From positions 1 through 34,929 of the forward strand of contig JAGOJA010000019.1 of NCBI GenBank assembly GCA_017995345.1: 34,929 nucleotides of DNA. Direction: 5' to 3'. This document shows positions 17,249 to 24,285 of the stretch, piece by piece (the first letter of the stretch is position 1; every line of letters begins with the position of its first letter). A model generated the notes under the pieces. It saw only the letters and a list, made by a program, of their open reading frames with translations. It ran no database searches and had not been told where the DNA came from. The position numbers and the translations under genes are program-made. This DNA comes from Flavobacterium sp. (lineage in GTDB: Bacteria > Bacteroidota > Bacteroidia > Flavobacteriales > Flavobacteriaceae).

Positions 17249-18535
17249 TCACAGACATGTTTTATTTAAAATCCCGGCTTTCAAAATTTGACCAAAGTCA
17301 TACATATCCTCATACGATGTGTACAGTGGAACAGGCGCTAATCGAATAACATTAGGTTCTCGCCAATCTGTAATTACGCCTTTTTTCATCAAATAATCAA
17401 ACAAACTACTTCCTTCTCCGTGAAGTAACACCGATAATTGAGAAGCTCTTTCTGCGGGATTTGATGGTGTAATGATTTCGAAACTACTCACTACTTCCTT
17501 ATCTATTTCGTGTAAAATAAATTCTAAATAGGAAGTAATGTTATCTCTTTTTTTTATCAATACATCCATCCCAATTTCATCAAACATTTCTACAGCTGCT
17601 AAATAAGGCGCCAAAGAAAGAACAGGCAAATTACTGATTTGCCAACCATCAGCACCCCGAATTGGATCAAAACTAGGTTCCATTTTGAAACGACGTTCTT
17701 TATTATGTCCCCACCAACCTGCAAACCTAGGTAAGTCTATATTGTTATGATGCTTTTCATGAATAAAACATCCCGATGCATTTCCTGGACCTGAATTCAT
17801 ATATTTATAACTACACCAAGCAGCAAAATCAACATTCCAATCGTGCAACTCCAGTTTTATATTTCCTGCTGCGTGGGCTAAATCCCAACCTACATATGCC
17901 CCAGCTTTATGACCAGCAGCGGTTATGGTTTTCATATCAAAAACTTGTCCCGTGTAATAATTCACACCACCTATTAACACCAAGGCCAACTCCTCCCCAA
18001 CTTCTTCAATTTTTGCCGCAACATCTTCTAAGCGAATGTTGTGCTCCCCATTGCGACGCTTGATTTCAACAATTGCATCTTCTGGTTTGTACCCATGAAA
18101 ATGAACTTGACTTTGAAACATGTATTGATCTGATGGAAATGCTTTTTCCTCGCAAATGATTTTATATCTGGTTTTTGTAGGTCGGTAAAAAGAAACCATC
18201 AATAAATGAAGATTGACCGTTAACGTATTCATCACGGTAACTTCAGTTGGTAAAGCACCCACAATTTTACTCAACGGATTTGCAAATCGTTCGTGGTAAT
18301 CCCACCAAGGTTTTTCACTGTAAAAATGTCCTTCGACGGCAAGATTTGCCCAATCGTTCATCACCTCATCCACATATTCTTTGCTGCGTTTGGGCTGTAG
18401 CCCCAATGAATTTCCCGTAAAATAAATTACTTTTTTCCCATTTACCTGCGGAAAAATAAATTGATCTTGGTATTTATGTAATTGATCTTGTGAATCGAGT
18501 TTTTTTGCAAATTCAAGGGTGTTTTCGAAAGTCAT
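17249..18535 (-). CDS. kynU: kynureninase
   Basis: A 428-residue PLP enzyme of fold type I that cleaves 3-hydroxykynurenine (or kynurenine) to 3-hydroxyanthranilate (or anthranilate) and alanine. The N-terminal YFTGNSLGLQPK (38-49) is a family signature. EGHFYSEKPWWDYHERF (68-84) is the substrate-site segment, GWDLAHAAGNI has the PLP-ring aspartate D218, and CSYKYMNSGPG carries the Schiff-base lysine K244. The length fits the family. It works directly after Kmo. Anthranilate formation would also touch the aromatic pathway encoded further right, although 3-hydroxyanthranilate is the expected product when kmo is present. I see only a weak -7 candidate (TACTTTTA, near 18558). Confidence 0.94.
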   Translation of the reverse strand: MTFENTLEFAKKLDSQDQLHKYQDQFIFPQVNGKKVIYFTGNSLGLQPKRSKEYVDEVMNDWANLAVEGHFYSEKPWWDYHERFANPLSKIVGALPTEVTVMNTLTVNLHLLMVSFYRPTKTRYKIICEEKAFPSDQYMFQSQVHFHGYKPEDAIVEIKRRNGEHNIRLEDVAAKIEEVGEELALVLIGGVNYYTGQVFDMKTITAAGHKAGAYVGWDLAHAAGNIKLELHDWNVDFAAWCSYKYMNSGPGNASGCFIHEKHHNNIDLPRFAGWWGHNKERRFKMEPSFDPIRGADGWQISNLPVLSLAPYLAAVEMFDEIGMDVLIKKRDNITSYLEFILHEIDKEVVSSFEIITPSNPAERASQLSVLLHGEGSSLFDYLMKKGVITDWREPNVIRLAPVPLYTSYEDMYDFGQILKAGILNKTCL

Positions 18536-18684
18536 GATTTGTATTTTGTTTTGTAAAAGTAGTAAAAAACACTAACCAATAAAAGCATTTTAGCCGATTG
18601 AGGACATCTACAAACTTAAAACACCGTATGATAAAAATAGTTTGAAAATACTATACTGAATTCAAAAACAACCCGTTATTTTAT

Positions 18685-18692
18685 TATATTTG
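18685..18692 (+). promoter_or_regulatory. -7 promoter element of the SIMPL gene
   Basis: TATATTTG fits TAnnTTTG. An ATG at 18694 lies only two bases after the box and would be at or before the transcription start. The box therefore favours the next ATG at 18715 as the true start. Confidence 0.5.
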
Positions 18693-18714
18693 ATTGAATT
18701 TAAAACTATTAACT

Positions 18715-19449
18715 ATGCTTAAAAACAATTTGAACGTTATTATTATTGCCGTTGCAGTGGTAATTTCCTCATATTTATTTTCGAATGCTTTTCAGAATCG
18801 AAATAAAAGTAACGATACCATAAGCGTAACCGGTTCGGGAAAAAAGGATTTCGTGTCGGATTTAATTGTTTGGAGCGGTTCTTTTTCAAAAAAAAGCATG
18901 ACTTTGAAAGAAGCTTATGCCGCATTGGATTCCGACCGAGAGAAAATTAAAAGTTACTTATCCAGCAAAGGAATTGCGCCAAAAGAAATGGTATTTTCAG
19001 CAGTCAATTTCAATAAAGATTTTGAAACTACCTACAACGAAAACGGGACTACAAGACAGCAAATATTCACAGGATTTAACTTAACCCAAAGTGTGAGCAT
19101 CCAATCTAAGGAAGTAAATAAAATCGAAGAATTATCAAGACAATCTAGTGAGTTAATCAACTCTGGTGTGGAATTCTATTCTTCGCCTCCCGAATATTAC
19201 TATACAAAACTGGCTGAGTTAAAAATAAAAATGATTGCCGAAGCTACAAAAGATGCGAGTATCAGAGCCAAAAGCATCGCTAAAAATGCCGACGCTAGTT
19301 TAGGGAATTTAAAAAAATCGGATATGGGTGTTTTTCAAATTGTAGGGCAAAACTCTTCGGAAGATTTTTCTTATGGCGGTTCTTTTAATACGCAATCCAA
19401 AAACAAAACGGCTAATATCACGGTGCGACTGGTATATCAAGTAAATTAG
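18715..19449 (+). CDS. SIMPL-domain (DUF541) protein
   Basis: A 244-residue protein starting MLKNNLNVIIIAVAVVISSY, a single N-terminal membrane segment (about 6-24) or uncleaved signal. The SIMPL domain follows: DTISVTGSGKKDFVSDLIVWSGSF (about 34-57), KSYLSSKGIAPKEMVFSAVN, and the C-terminal ATKDASIRAKSIAKNADASLG and NITVRLVYQV. The family is periplasmic or membrane-anchored with unclear function (E. coli YggE is linked to oxidative stress; animal SIMPL to signalling). The longer frame from 18694 is rejected because that ATG touches the -7 box. Confidence 0.85.
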   Translation: MLKNNLNVIIIAVAVVISSYLFSNAFQNRNKSNDTISVTGSGKKDFVSDLIVWSGSFSKKSMTLKEAYAALDSDREKIKSYLSSKGIAPKEMVFSAVNFNKDFETTYNENGTTRQQIFTGFNLTQSVSIQSKEVNKIEELSRQSSELINSGVEFYSSPPEYYYTKLAELKIKMIAEATKDASIRAKSIAKNADASLGNLKKSDMGVFQIVGQNSSEDFSYGGSFNTQSKNKTANITVRLVYQVN

Positions 19450-19477
19450 GATTAACAGTTCTAGTTTATAGAAAGCA

Positions 19478-19517
19478 GAGCGCAGTCGAGACTCAATGCG
19501 GAGTCTCGACTGCACTC
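19478..19517. repeat. inverted repeat with GTCGAGACTC arms, copy 2
   Basis: GAGCGCAGTCGAGACTC (19478-19494) and GAGTCTCGACTGCACTC (19501-19517) match at 16 of 17 positions around the 6-base loop AATGCG. The core shares GCGCAGTCGA with the copy at 16561-16604. It lies 28 bases after the SIMPL stop. It lacks a T-run, so it would be a poor intrinsic terminator but a stable RNA 3' end. Confidence 0.75.
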
Positions 19518-19631
19518 GACTTGACTAAAAAGTTTTTACAAATTTAACTTGGCGCAAAACTGAAATGCAGTTTTAAATTTCTATCATCTTCAACTTATTC
19601 AAAAATCGCTTTTACACACCAAACATCGTGT

Positions 19632-19735
19632 GAGGGATGGAAGCGGCATCCTTTATTTTCTTTGTAAAAGAAAATAAAGACACAGCGTACAGCCCGACCC
19701 GCTTTCGTGGCGAGACACACGCTAATTAAACTGCG
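19632..19735. repeat. structured intergenic element with three nested or adjacent hairpins
   Basis: Three pairings follow each other: GGATG/CATCC (19635-19639 with 19647-19651), a 13-bp stem CTTTATTTTCTTT (19651-19663) with 19667-19679, and AGCGT/ACGCT (19684-19688 with 19719-19723), which encloses CCGC/GTGG (19699-19710). The flanks (GAGGGATGGAAGCGGCATCC and ACAGCGTACAGCCCGACCC) are GC-rich against an AT-rich background. They resemble an element I remember seeing between genes in several Flavobacterium genomes. No coding frame fits. It is followed by a terminator, so it may be the body of a small RNA. Confidence 0.5.
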
Positions 19736-19748
19736 AACAGGTTAAAAC

Positions 19749-19782
19749 AAAAAATCTCGCCATTACTGACGAGATTTTTTTA
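19749..19782. terminator. bidirectional terminator downstream of queA
   Basis: AAAAAATCTCG (19749-19759) pairs perfectly with CGAGATTTTTT (19770-19780), 11 bp with a 10-base loop. It has T-runs on both sides. It serves queA on the minus strand (stop at 19812) and whatever is transcribed on the plus strand through the repeat block. Confidence 0.85.
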
Positions 19783-19811
19783 TATGAATTCTTTTTAGCT
19801 TATAATGCTGA

Positions 19812-20861
19812 TTAGATAATCATCATGGCGTCACCATAAGAATAAAACTTATATTCTTTTTCGATTGCATCAGCGTATGCTTTTTTCATTAAATCATGTC
19901 CACAAAATGCGGAAACCATCATTAATAAAGTTGATTTTGGTGTGTGAAAATTAGTAATCATACACGTTGGAATCGTGAAATCATGTGGAGGAAATACAAA
20001 TTTGTTTGTCCACCCATCAAAAGGATTTAGGGTGTTTTGTGACGATACTGAACTTTCAACTGCACGCATAGAAGTAGTTCCTACGGTACAAATACGTTTC
20101 TTTTTTGCTTTGGCTTCATTCACAATATCACACGTTTCTTGAGTAATTTTTAATTCCTCAGAATCCATTTTGTGTTTTGATAAATCTTCAACCTCAACTG
20201 GATTGAAAGTCCCTAAACCTACGTGAAGCGTTACTTCGGCAAATTTAACTCCTTTGATTTCCAGTTTTTTCAATAAATGTTTTGAGAAGTGCAATCCTGC
20301 AGTTGGTGCTGCAACCGCTCCTTCTTCTTTAGCATAAATGGTCTGGTAACGTTCTGCATCTTCAGGAGTTACGTCTCTAGAGATATATTTTGGGATTGGA
20401 GTTTCTCCTAGTTCTGTTAATTTTTTTCTGAATTCTTCATAAGAACCATCATAAAGGAAACGAAGGGTTCTTCCACGAGAAGTTGTATTGTCGATAACCT
20501 CAGCCACTAATGAGTCATCATCTCCAAAATACAATTTGTTACCAATTCTAATTTTACGAGCTGGATCAACTAAAACATCCCAAAGTCTTTGTTCAGAATT
20601 TAATTCTCTAAGTAAAAAAACTTCGATTCTTGCTCCCGTTTTTTCTTTGTTTCCATATAAACGCGCTGGAAAAACTTTGGTATTATTCAAAATTAAAACA
20701 TCGCCTTCGTCAAAATAATCGATTACATCTTTGAACATTTTATGCTCTATAGTTCCCTTCTTACGATCAATAACCATTAGACGTGCTTCGTCTCTGTTTT
20801 CCGCTGGATACTCTGCAAGAAGTTCTTTTGGCAAATCGAATTGAAAATGTGATAATTTCAT
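19812..20861 (-). CDS. queA: S-adenosylmethionine:tRNA ribosyltransferase-isomerase
   Basis: Transfers and isomerises the ribosyl group of SAM onto preQ1-modified tRNA to make epoxyqueuosine. The protein starts at the ATG at 20861 ([19 protein letters not shown], the canonical QueA N-terminus); the frame extends to a TTG at 20870 but this is unnecessary. Family signatures are [12 protein letters not shown] (residues about 60-71 from this start), [23 protein letters not shown] and [17 protein letters not shown]. The length of 349 is normal. It has its own promoter at 20927-20958, so it is probably expressed apart from aroA upstream. Confidence 0.95.
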   Translation of the reverse strand: MKLSHFQFDLPKELLAEYPAENRDEARLMVIDRKKGTIEHKMFKDVIDYFDEGDVLILNNTKVFPARLYGNKEKTGARIEVFLLRELNSEQRLWDVLVDPARKIRIGNKLYFGDDDSLVAEVIDNTTSRGRTLRFLYDGSYEEFRKKLTELGETPIPKYISRDVTPEDAERYQTIYAKEEGAVAAPTAGLHFSKHLLKKLEIKGVKFAEVTLHVGLGTFNPVEVEDLSKHKMDSEELKITQETCDIVNEAKAKKKRICTVGTTSMRAVESSVSSQNTLNPFDGWTNKFVFPPHDFTIPTCMITNFHTPKSTLLMMVSAFCGHDLMKKAYADAIEKEYKFYSYGDAMMII

Positions 20862-20865
20862 TTGA

Positions 20866-20907
20866 TACAATTATGAGTTATAGATTATGGAGTACGAGTT
20901 TTGAGTT
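20866..20907 (-). repeat. heptameric AT-rich repeat, six units, queA leader
   Basis: Read on the minus strand, this is six consecutive 7-base units without a break, including AACTCAA, AACTCGT, AACTCAT and AATTGTA. The consensus is about AACTCAT/AATTCAT. It lies between the -7 box and the start codon of queA, so it would form the mRNA leader. Confidence 0.65.
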
Positions 20908-20926
20908 CCTACTTCTAAATCGTGTG

Positions 20927-20958
20927 CAAATATACGACTGTGAGATAGGCGTTGTCAA
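20927..20958 (-). promoter_or_regulatory. promoter of queA
   Basis: TATATTTG (20927-20934, minus) with TTG at 20956-20958, 21 bp apart. Both match the Bacteroidota sigma-A pattern. The leader would be about 60 bases and contains the heptamer repeat. Confidence 0.6.
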
Positions 20959-21035
20959 GTGTTTTGCTGTTTAATTTAGTTGTAAAGTTACAAAACAACA
21001 AAGCAATAAAGGTTTAAGCCCGTAAACATTGAGAA

Positions 21036-22271
21036 TTAAGAGTTGATTTCAGTAACACTAATATCCAATTTTCTCATATCATCCCAAAAATCAGGGTATG
21101 ATTTAGAAACTACTTCTGCATTTTCGATGATTATTGGTACTTTTAAAGCTAATGGGGCAAATGCCATCGCCATTCTGTGATCATTATAGGTAGCAATTTT
21201 AACATTGTGATTGATTTCGTTACAAGCAACAAGCGTCAAGCTATCATTAGTAACGGTTATATTTGCTCCAAGTTTTGTTAGCTCAATTCTAAGTGCTTCT
21301 AACCTATCCGTTTCTTTAATTTTCAAGGTATGTAGCCCTGTAAGATGACAACTAATTCCTAATCCAAGGCAAGTAACAACTATAGTCTGGGCAATATCCG
21401 GAGTATTATTCAACTCTAATTTTAAATTTTTAGGTTCAAAGCCAGTCTGTTTAACCAAAGTCATTTTGTTATTCTCAAAATGTGTTGCAACACCCATTTG
21501 TTTGTAGATTTCTATCAAAGCAGAGTCGCCTTGCAAACTCGTTTCTTTATAACTGGTTAATGAAATAGAAGCACTTTTGGCCAAAGCAACCAAACTAAAA
21601 AAATACGAAGCCGAACTCCAATCGGATTCTACGGTCATTATTTTCGATGCTACTTCTTGTTTTGGATAAACGCTAATCACATTTCCTTCGAAACTGGTTT
21701 TAACATCTAAATCGTTCAATAAAGCCAATGTCATTTTGATATAAGGAACCGAAGTGATTTCCCCTACCAAAGTGATTTCAATACCGTTTTCCAGTTTTGG
21801 TGCTACTAATAACAATGCCGAAATATATTGACTGCTTACATTTGCCGGAATAGAAACCTTCGAGGCTGTGATTTTCTGTCCTTTGATTTGGATAGGCGGA
21901 TAGCCTACTTCGTTCTCGTATGAGATTTTCGCTCCTAATTGCTCCAAGGCTTCTACCAAAACTTTTATAGGTCGCTCGGTCATTCGTTGAGAACCGGTCA
22001 ATACTACTTCACGCCCTTCGTTTACAGCAAAAAAAGCAGTTAGAAATCGCATCGCTGTTCCCGCATGATGAATGTCAACAATTTCCTCATTCCCTTTCAA
22101 TGCTTTTTGCATTACTTCACTGTCATCTGAGTTGGAAGTATTGGTCAAAGTAATATTTGGAAACAAGGCTTGTAATAATAACAAGCGGTTGGTTTCACTT
22201 TTTGAACCAGTAATATTTAATTGTGAATTATCAATTGTGAATTGTGAATTCGTTCTTAATTTTAAATTCAT
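21036..22271 (-). CDS. aroA: 3-phosphoshikimate 1-carboxyvinyltransferase (EPSP synthase)
   Basis: Joins shikimate-3-phosphate and phosphoenolpyruvate, the sixth shikimate-pathway step. Motifs are TGSKSETNRLLLLQALFP (21-38, with substrate-binding K24 and R29), HAGTAMRFLTAFF (69-81), QRMTERPIKVLVEALEQLGA and the C-terminal KETDRLEALRIELTKLGA and YNDHRMAMAFAPLAL. At the position equivalent to E. coli Pro101 there is Phe (TAMRF), which may be a phylum trait. Residues 8-19 (NSQFTIDNSQLN) are encoded exactly by a heptamer DNA repeat, so the N-terminus is probably not a conserved part of the fold. It follows rsgA-dtd-mazG on the same strand after a 104-base gap. Confidence 0.95.
   Translation of the reverse strand: MNLKLRTNSQFTIDNSQLNITGSKSETNRLLLLQALFPNITLTNTSNSDDSEVMQKALKGNEEIVDIHHAGTAMRFLTAFFAVNEGREVVLTGSQRMTERPIKVLVEALEQLGAKISYENEVGYPPIQIKGQKITASKVSIPANVSSQYISALLLVAPKLENGIEITLVGEITSVPYIKMTLALLNDLDVKTSFEGNVISVYPKQEVASKIMTVESDWSSASYFFSLVALAKSASISLTSYKETSLQGDSALIEIYKQMGVATHFENNKMTLVKQTGFEPKNLKLELNNTPDIAQTIVVTCLGLGISCHLTGLHTLKIKETDRLEALRIELTKLGANITVTNDSLTLVACNEINHNVKIATYNDHRMAMAFAPLALKVPIIIENAEVVSKSYPDFWDDMRKLDISVTEINS
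22216..22250 (-). repeat. heptameric repeat inside the aroA coding start, five units
   Basis: Minus-strand units AATTCAC, AATTCAC, AATTGAT, AATTCAC, AATTAAA, in perfect 7-base register, covering aroA codons 8 to 19. Two further units (AACTCAT and ATCTCAT) lie upstream of the start at 22282-22295. Confidence 0.75.
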
Positions 22272-22311
22272 TTTTTTTAATATGAGTTATGAGATATAGC
22301 TTTCGCTTTCT

Positions 22312-22328
22312 ACTCAAATAATTTGAGT
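22312..22328. promoter_or_regulatory. 17-bp perfect palindrome upstream of aroA
   Basis: ACTCAAAT-A-ATTTGAGT: two 8-bp arms around a single A, 41 bases before the aroA ATG. The odd centre makes it a poor hairpin but a good dimeric operator. No -7 box is seen beside it. A regulatory role is inference. Confidence 0.35.
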
Positions 22329-22345
22329 CGCAATTTACCACTCCA

Positions 22346-22373
22346 CATTTATAAATCATAATTTATAAATCAC
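22346..22373 (+). repeat. heptameric repeat between mazG-like gene and aroA
   Basis: Plus-strand units CATTTAT, AAATCAT, AATTTAT, AAATCAC. The same stretch is also a 12-bp direct repeat (ATTTATAAATCA at 22347-22358 and 22361-22372). It ends three bases from the stop codon of the mazG-like gene. Confidence 0.6.
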
Positions 22374-22375
22374 AT

Positions 22376-22702
22376 TTATTTTAGTTTTTCGTTGTTTTTG
22401 TGGCGGTCTTTGTCACGAATGGATTTCATATCCATTTTCTTGTCGAAAGCGGCTTGCAAATCGATTCCGGTTTGGTTCGCTAAACACAAAACCACAAAAA
22501 CCACATCGGCTAGTTCTTCGCCAAGATCTTTGTTTTTATCGCTTTCTTTTTCGGATTGTTCTCCATAACGGCGGGCAATAATTCGGGCTACTTCGCCCAC
22601 TTCTTCGGTAAGCTGCGCCATATTGGTCAATTCGTTGAAGTAGCGAACGCCGTGTTCTTTTATCCAAGTGTCAACATCGAGTTGGGAGTTTTTTAGGTTC
22701 AT
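22376..22702 (-). CDS. MazG-like nucleotide pyrophosphohydrolase
   Basis: A 108-residue all-alpha NTP pyrophosphatase. The metal-binding motif is AQLTEEVGEVARIIARR (29-45, EExxE) followed by LGEELADVVFVVLCLAN (61-77, ExxD), the two-helix signature of the MazG/dCTP-pyrophosphatase superfamily. The single domain and size fit small housecleaning enzymes that hydrolyse non-canonical dNTPs. Its ATG lies one base after the dtd stop (TAAAATG), so it is translationally linked to dtd. Its substrate cannot be told. Confidence 0.88.
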   Translation of the reverse strand: MNLKNSQLDVDTWIKEHGVRYFNELTNMAQLTEEVGEVARIIARRYGEQSEKESDKNKDLGEELADVVFVVLCLANQTGIDLQAAFDKKMDMKSIRDKDRHKNNEKLK

Positions 22703-22703
22703 T

Positions 22704-23156
22704 TTATTCTTTGTTTTTGCTATCCATAATTATTGTCACAGGGCCATCGTTCAACAACAGCACTTTCATATCAGCACCAAAAACGCCGGTTTGCACTTTT
22801 TTTCCTAATTCTAATTCTAATGTATTTACAAAATTCTCGTAAAGAGGAATGGCGACTTCTGGTTTTGAAGCTTTGCTATATGATGGACGATTACCTTTTT
22901 TAGTATTGGCATGAAGCGTGAATTGACTTACAACAATCACATCCCCACCGATGTCTTTTACAGAAAGATTCATCACTTGATTCTCATCCCCAAAAATTCT
23001 AATATTGGCAACTTTGGCGGCAAGCCAATCGATGTCCTCCTGAGAATCGACATCTTCAATTCCTACCAAAACTAAAAGCCCATTTTGGATAGCAGCTACG
23101 ATTTTTTCGTCGATAGTTACGGAGGCTTGAGAAACTCTTTGAATTACTACTTTCAA
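22704..23156 (-). CDS. dtd: D-aminoacyl-tRNA deacylase
   Basis: A 150-residue enzyme that removes D-amino acids (and glycine mischarged on tRNA-Ala) from tRNA. The start is a TTG at 23156 giving the canonical N-terminus MKVVIQRVSQASVTID; there is no ATG near. The active-site motifs are SQFTLHA (77-83) and NDGPVT (136-141, the NxGPxT signature with the cross-subunit cis-Gly-Pro). The length is exactly that of the family. It is 19 bases downstream of rsgA and one base before the MazG-like gene. Confidence 0.94.
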   Translation of the reverse strand: MKVVIQRVSQASVTIDEKIVAAIQNGLLVLVGIEDVDSQEDIDWLAAKVANIRIFGDENQVMNLSVKDIGGDVIVVSQFTLHANTKKGNRPSYSKASKPEVAIPLYENFVNTLELELGKKVQTGVFGADMKVLLLNDGPVTIIMDSKNKE

Positions 23157-23177
23157 AACAATTATGAATTATTGATT
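23157..23177 (-). repeat. heptameric repeat between rsgA and dtd
   Basis: Three minus-strand units in register: AATCAAT, AATTCAT, AATTGTT. It fills the gap and runs from the rsgA stop codon to the TTG start of dtd. Confidence 0.5.
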
Positions 23178-24153
23178 ATTCTCTACTCTTATCACTAATT
23201 ATCCGATCTTCATTATGAATATCAGTACGATAATGCTCCTCATCTCCTTCGAGGATCTTAAGGTAACTTCTGTAACGGGACCAAGCGATTTCATCTTTTT
23301 CTAATGCGGCTTTGATCGCACAATGCGGTTCGTCTTTATGCAAACAATTATTGAATTTACATTGGTCTTTCAATTTGAAAAATTCAGGGAAATAGCCGCT
23401 AATTTCTTCTTTTTCCATGTCTACAATTCCAAAACCTTTGATTCCAGGAGTATCGATAATTCTGGCATTGAAACTCAAATCATACATTTCGGCAAAAGTT
23501 GTGGTGTGCTGTCCTTGTTTACTAGCTTCAGAAATTGTTTTTGTTTTTAAATCTAAAGAAGGTTCCATAGCATTTACTAGAGTAGATTTCCCCACACCGG
23601 AATGCCCGGAGAACATACTCACTTTACCAATCATCATTGCTTTCAACTCCTCAATTCCTTTCATTTCAGTCGAAGAAACGCGCAGGCATTTGTATCCAAT
23701 TTCCTGATACACATGTTGCATGTACAATTGCTCATCTAAAGTAGCTTCGCTAAGTGTATCTATTTTATTAAAAACCAAGATTGTTTCAATTCCGTAGGCT
23801 TCGGCAGTGACTAAAAAACGGTCTATGAAATTAAAAGTTGTTGGTGGATTATCTATCGTAACTAGCAAAAAAACGCGATCAATATTTGACGCAATAATAT
23901 GCATCTGATGCGATAAATTGACTGATTTTCGAACAATATAATTCTTCCTGTCGTGAATAGTATGGATGGTTCCTGTAACGGTATCGGATGACTCTTCGAG
24001 TTCATAATCCACAATATCGCCCACAGCAATAGGATTGGTGCTTTTGATTCCTTTGATTCGGAATTTCCCTTTCATACGGCATTCGATAAAATCACCTTGT
24101 TCGGATTTTACGGTGTACCAACTTCCTGTAGATTTGTATACGAGTCCTGTCAT
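23176..24153 (-). CDS. rsgA: ribosome small subunit-dependent GTPase A
   Basis: A circularly permuted GTPase that helps mature the 30S subunit. An OB domain occupies residues 1 to about 75, then the G motifs appear in permuted order: G4 FNKID (128-132), G1 GHSGVGKS (183-190), switch region QGQHTTTF (G2, 213-220) and G3 DTPG (234-237). The C-terminal zinc knuckle is C265, C270, H272, C278 in DQCKFNNCLHKDEPHC. The length of 325 is normal. The N-terminus MTGLVYKSTGSWYTV is canonical, so the ATG at 24153 is firm, although a -7 box lies only five bases upstream. Confidence 0.95.
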   Translation of the reverse strand: MTGLVYKSTGSWYTVKSEQGDFIECRMKGKFRIKGIKSTNPIAVGDIVDYELEESSDTVTGTIHTIHDRKNYIVRKSVNLSHQMHIIASNIDRVFLLVTIDNPPTTFNFIDRFLVTAEAYGIETILVFNKIDTLSEATLDEQLYMQHVYQEIGYKCLRVSSTEMKGIEELKAMMIGKVSMFSGHSGVGKSTLVNAMEPSLDLKTKTISEASKQGQHTTTFAEMYDLSFNARIIDTPGIKGFGIVDMEKEEISGYFPEFFKLKDQCKFNNCLHKDEPHCAIKAALEKDEIAWSRYRSYLKILEGDEEHYRTDIHNEDRIISDKSRE

Positions 24154-24157
24154 TTGG

Positions 24158-24165
24158 CAAAGGTA
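24158..24165 (-). promoter_or_regulatory. -7-like element just before rsgA, possible leaderless start
   Basis: TACCTTTG on the minus strand fits TAnnTTTG and ends four bases before the ATG. With the usual distance, transcription would begin at or next to the start codon, giving a leaderless mRNA. No -33 TTG is found, so it may be chance. Confidence 0.3.
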
Positions 24166-24217
24166 AAATTTTGTTTGATGTTTGAAGTTTAAAGTTTAAA
24201 GTTTTTCGTGTGCTCTC

Positions 24218-24268
24218 AAAATAAAAACCCCCACTACTTTTGCCATAAAAGATGTGGGGATTTTTATT
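24218..24268 (-). terminator. terminator of the aromatic amino acid operon
   Basis: AATAAAAACCCCCAC (24220-24234) faces GTGGGGATTTTTATT (24254-24268), 14 of 15 matching. An inner CTTTT/AAAAG stem (24237-24241 with 24247-24251) gives one long compound hairpin. T-runs occur on both strands. It lies 17 bases beyond the aroF-CM stop and before the rsgA start. Confidence 0.85.
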
Positions 24269-24285
24269 TTCAACTACTTGTGCTA

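Noticed and set aside
20862-21035. preQ1 riboswitch before queA
   Set aside because: I saw no pseudoknot-type aptamer; the leader is the AT-rich heptamer array.
24235-24242. TACTTTTG, a perfect -7 match on the plus strand
   Set aside because: It lies within the terminator hairpin loop, with no plus-strand gene behind it; most likely chance.
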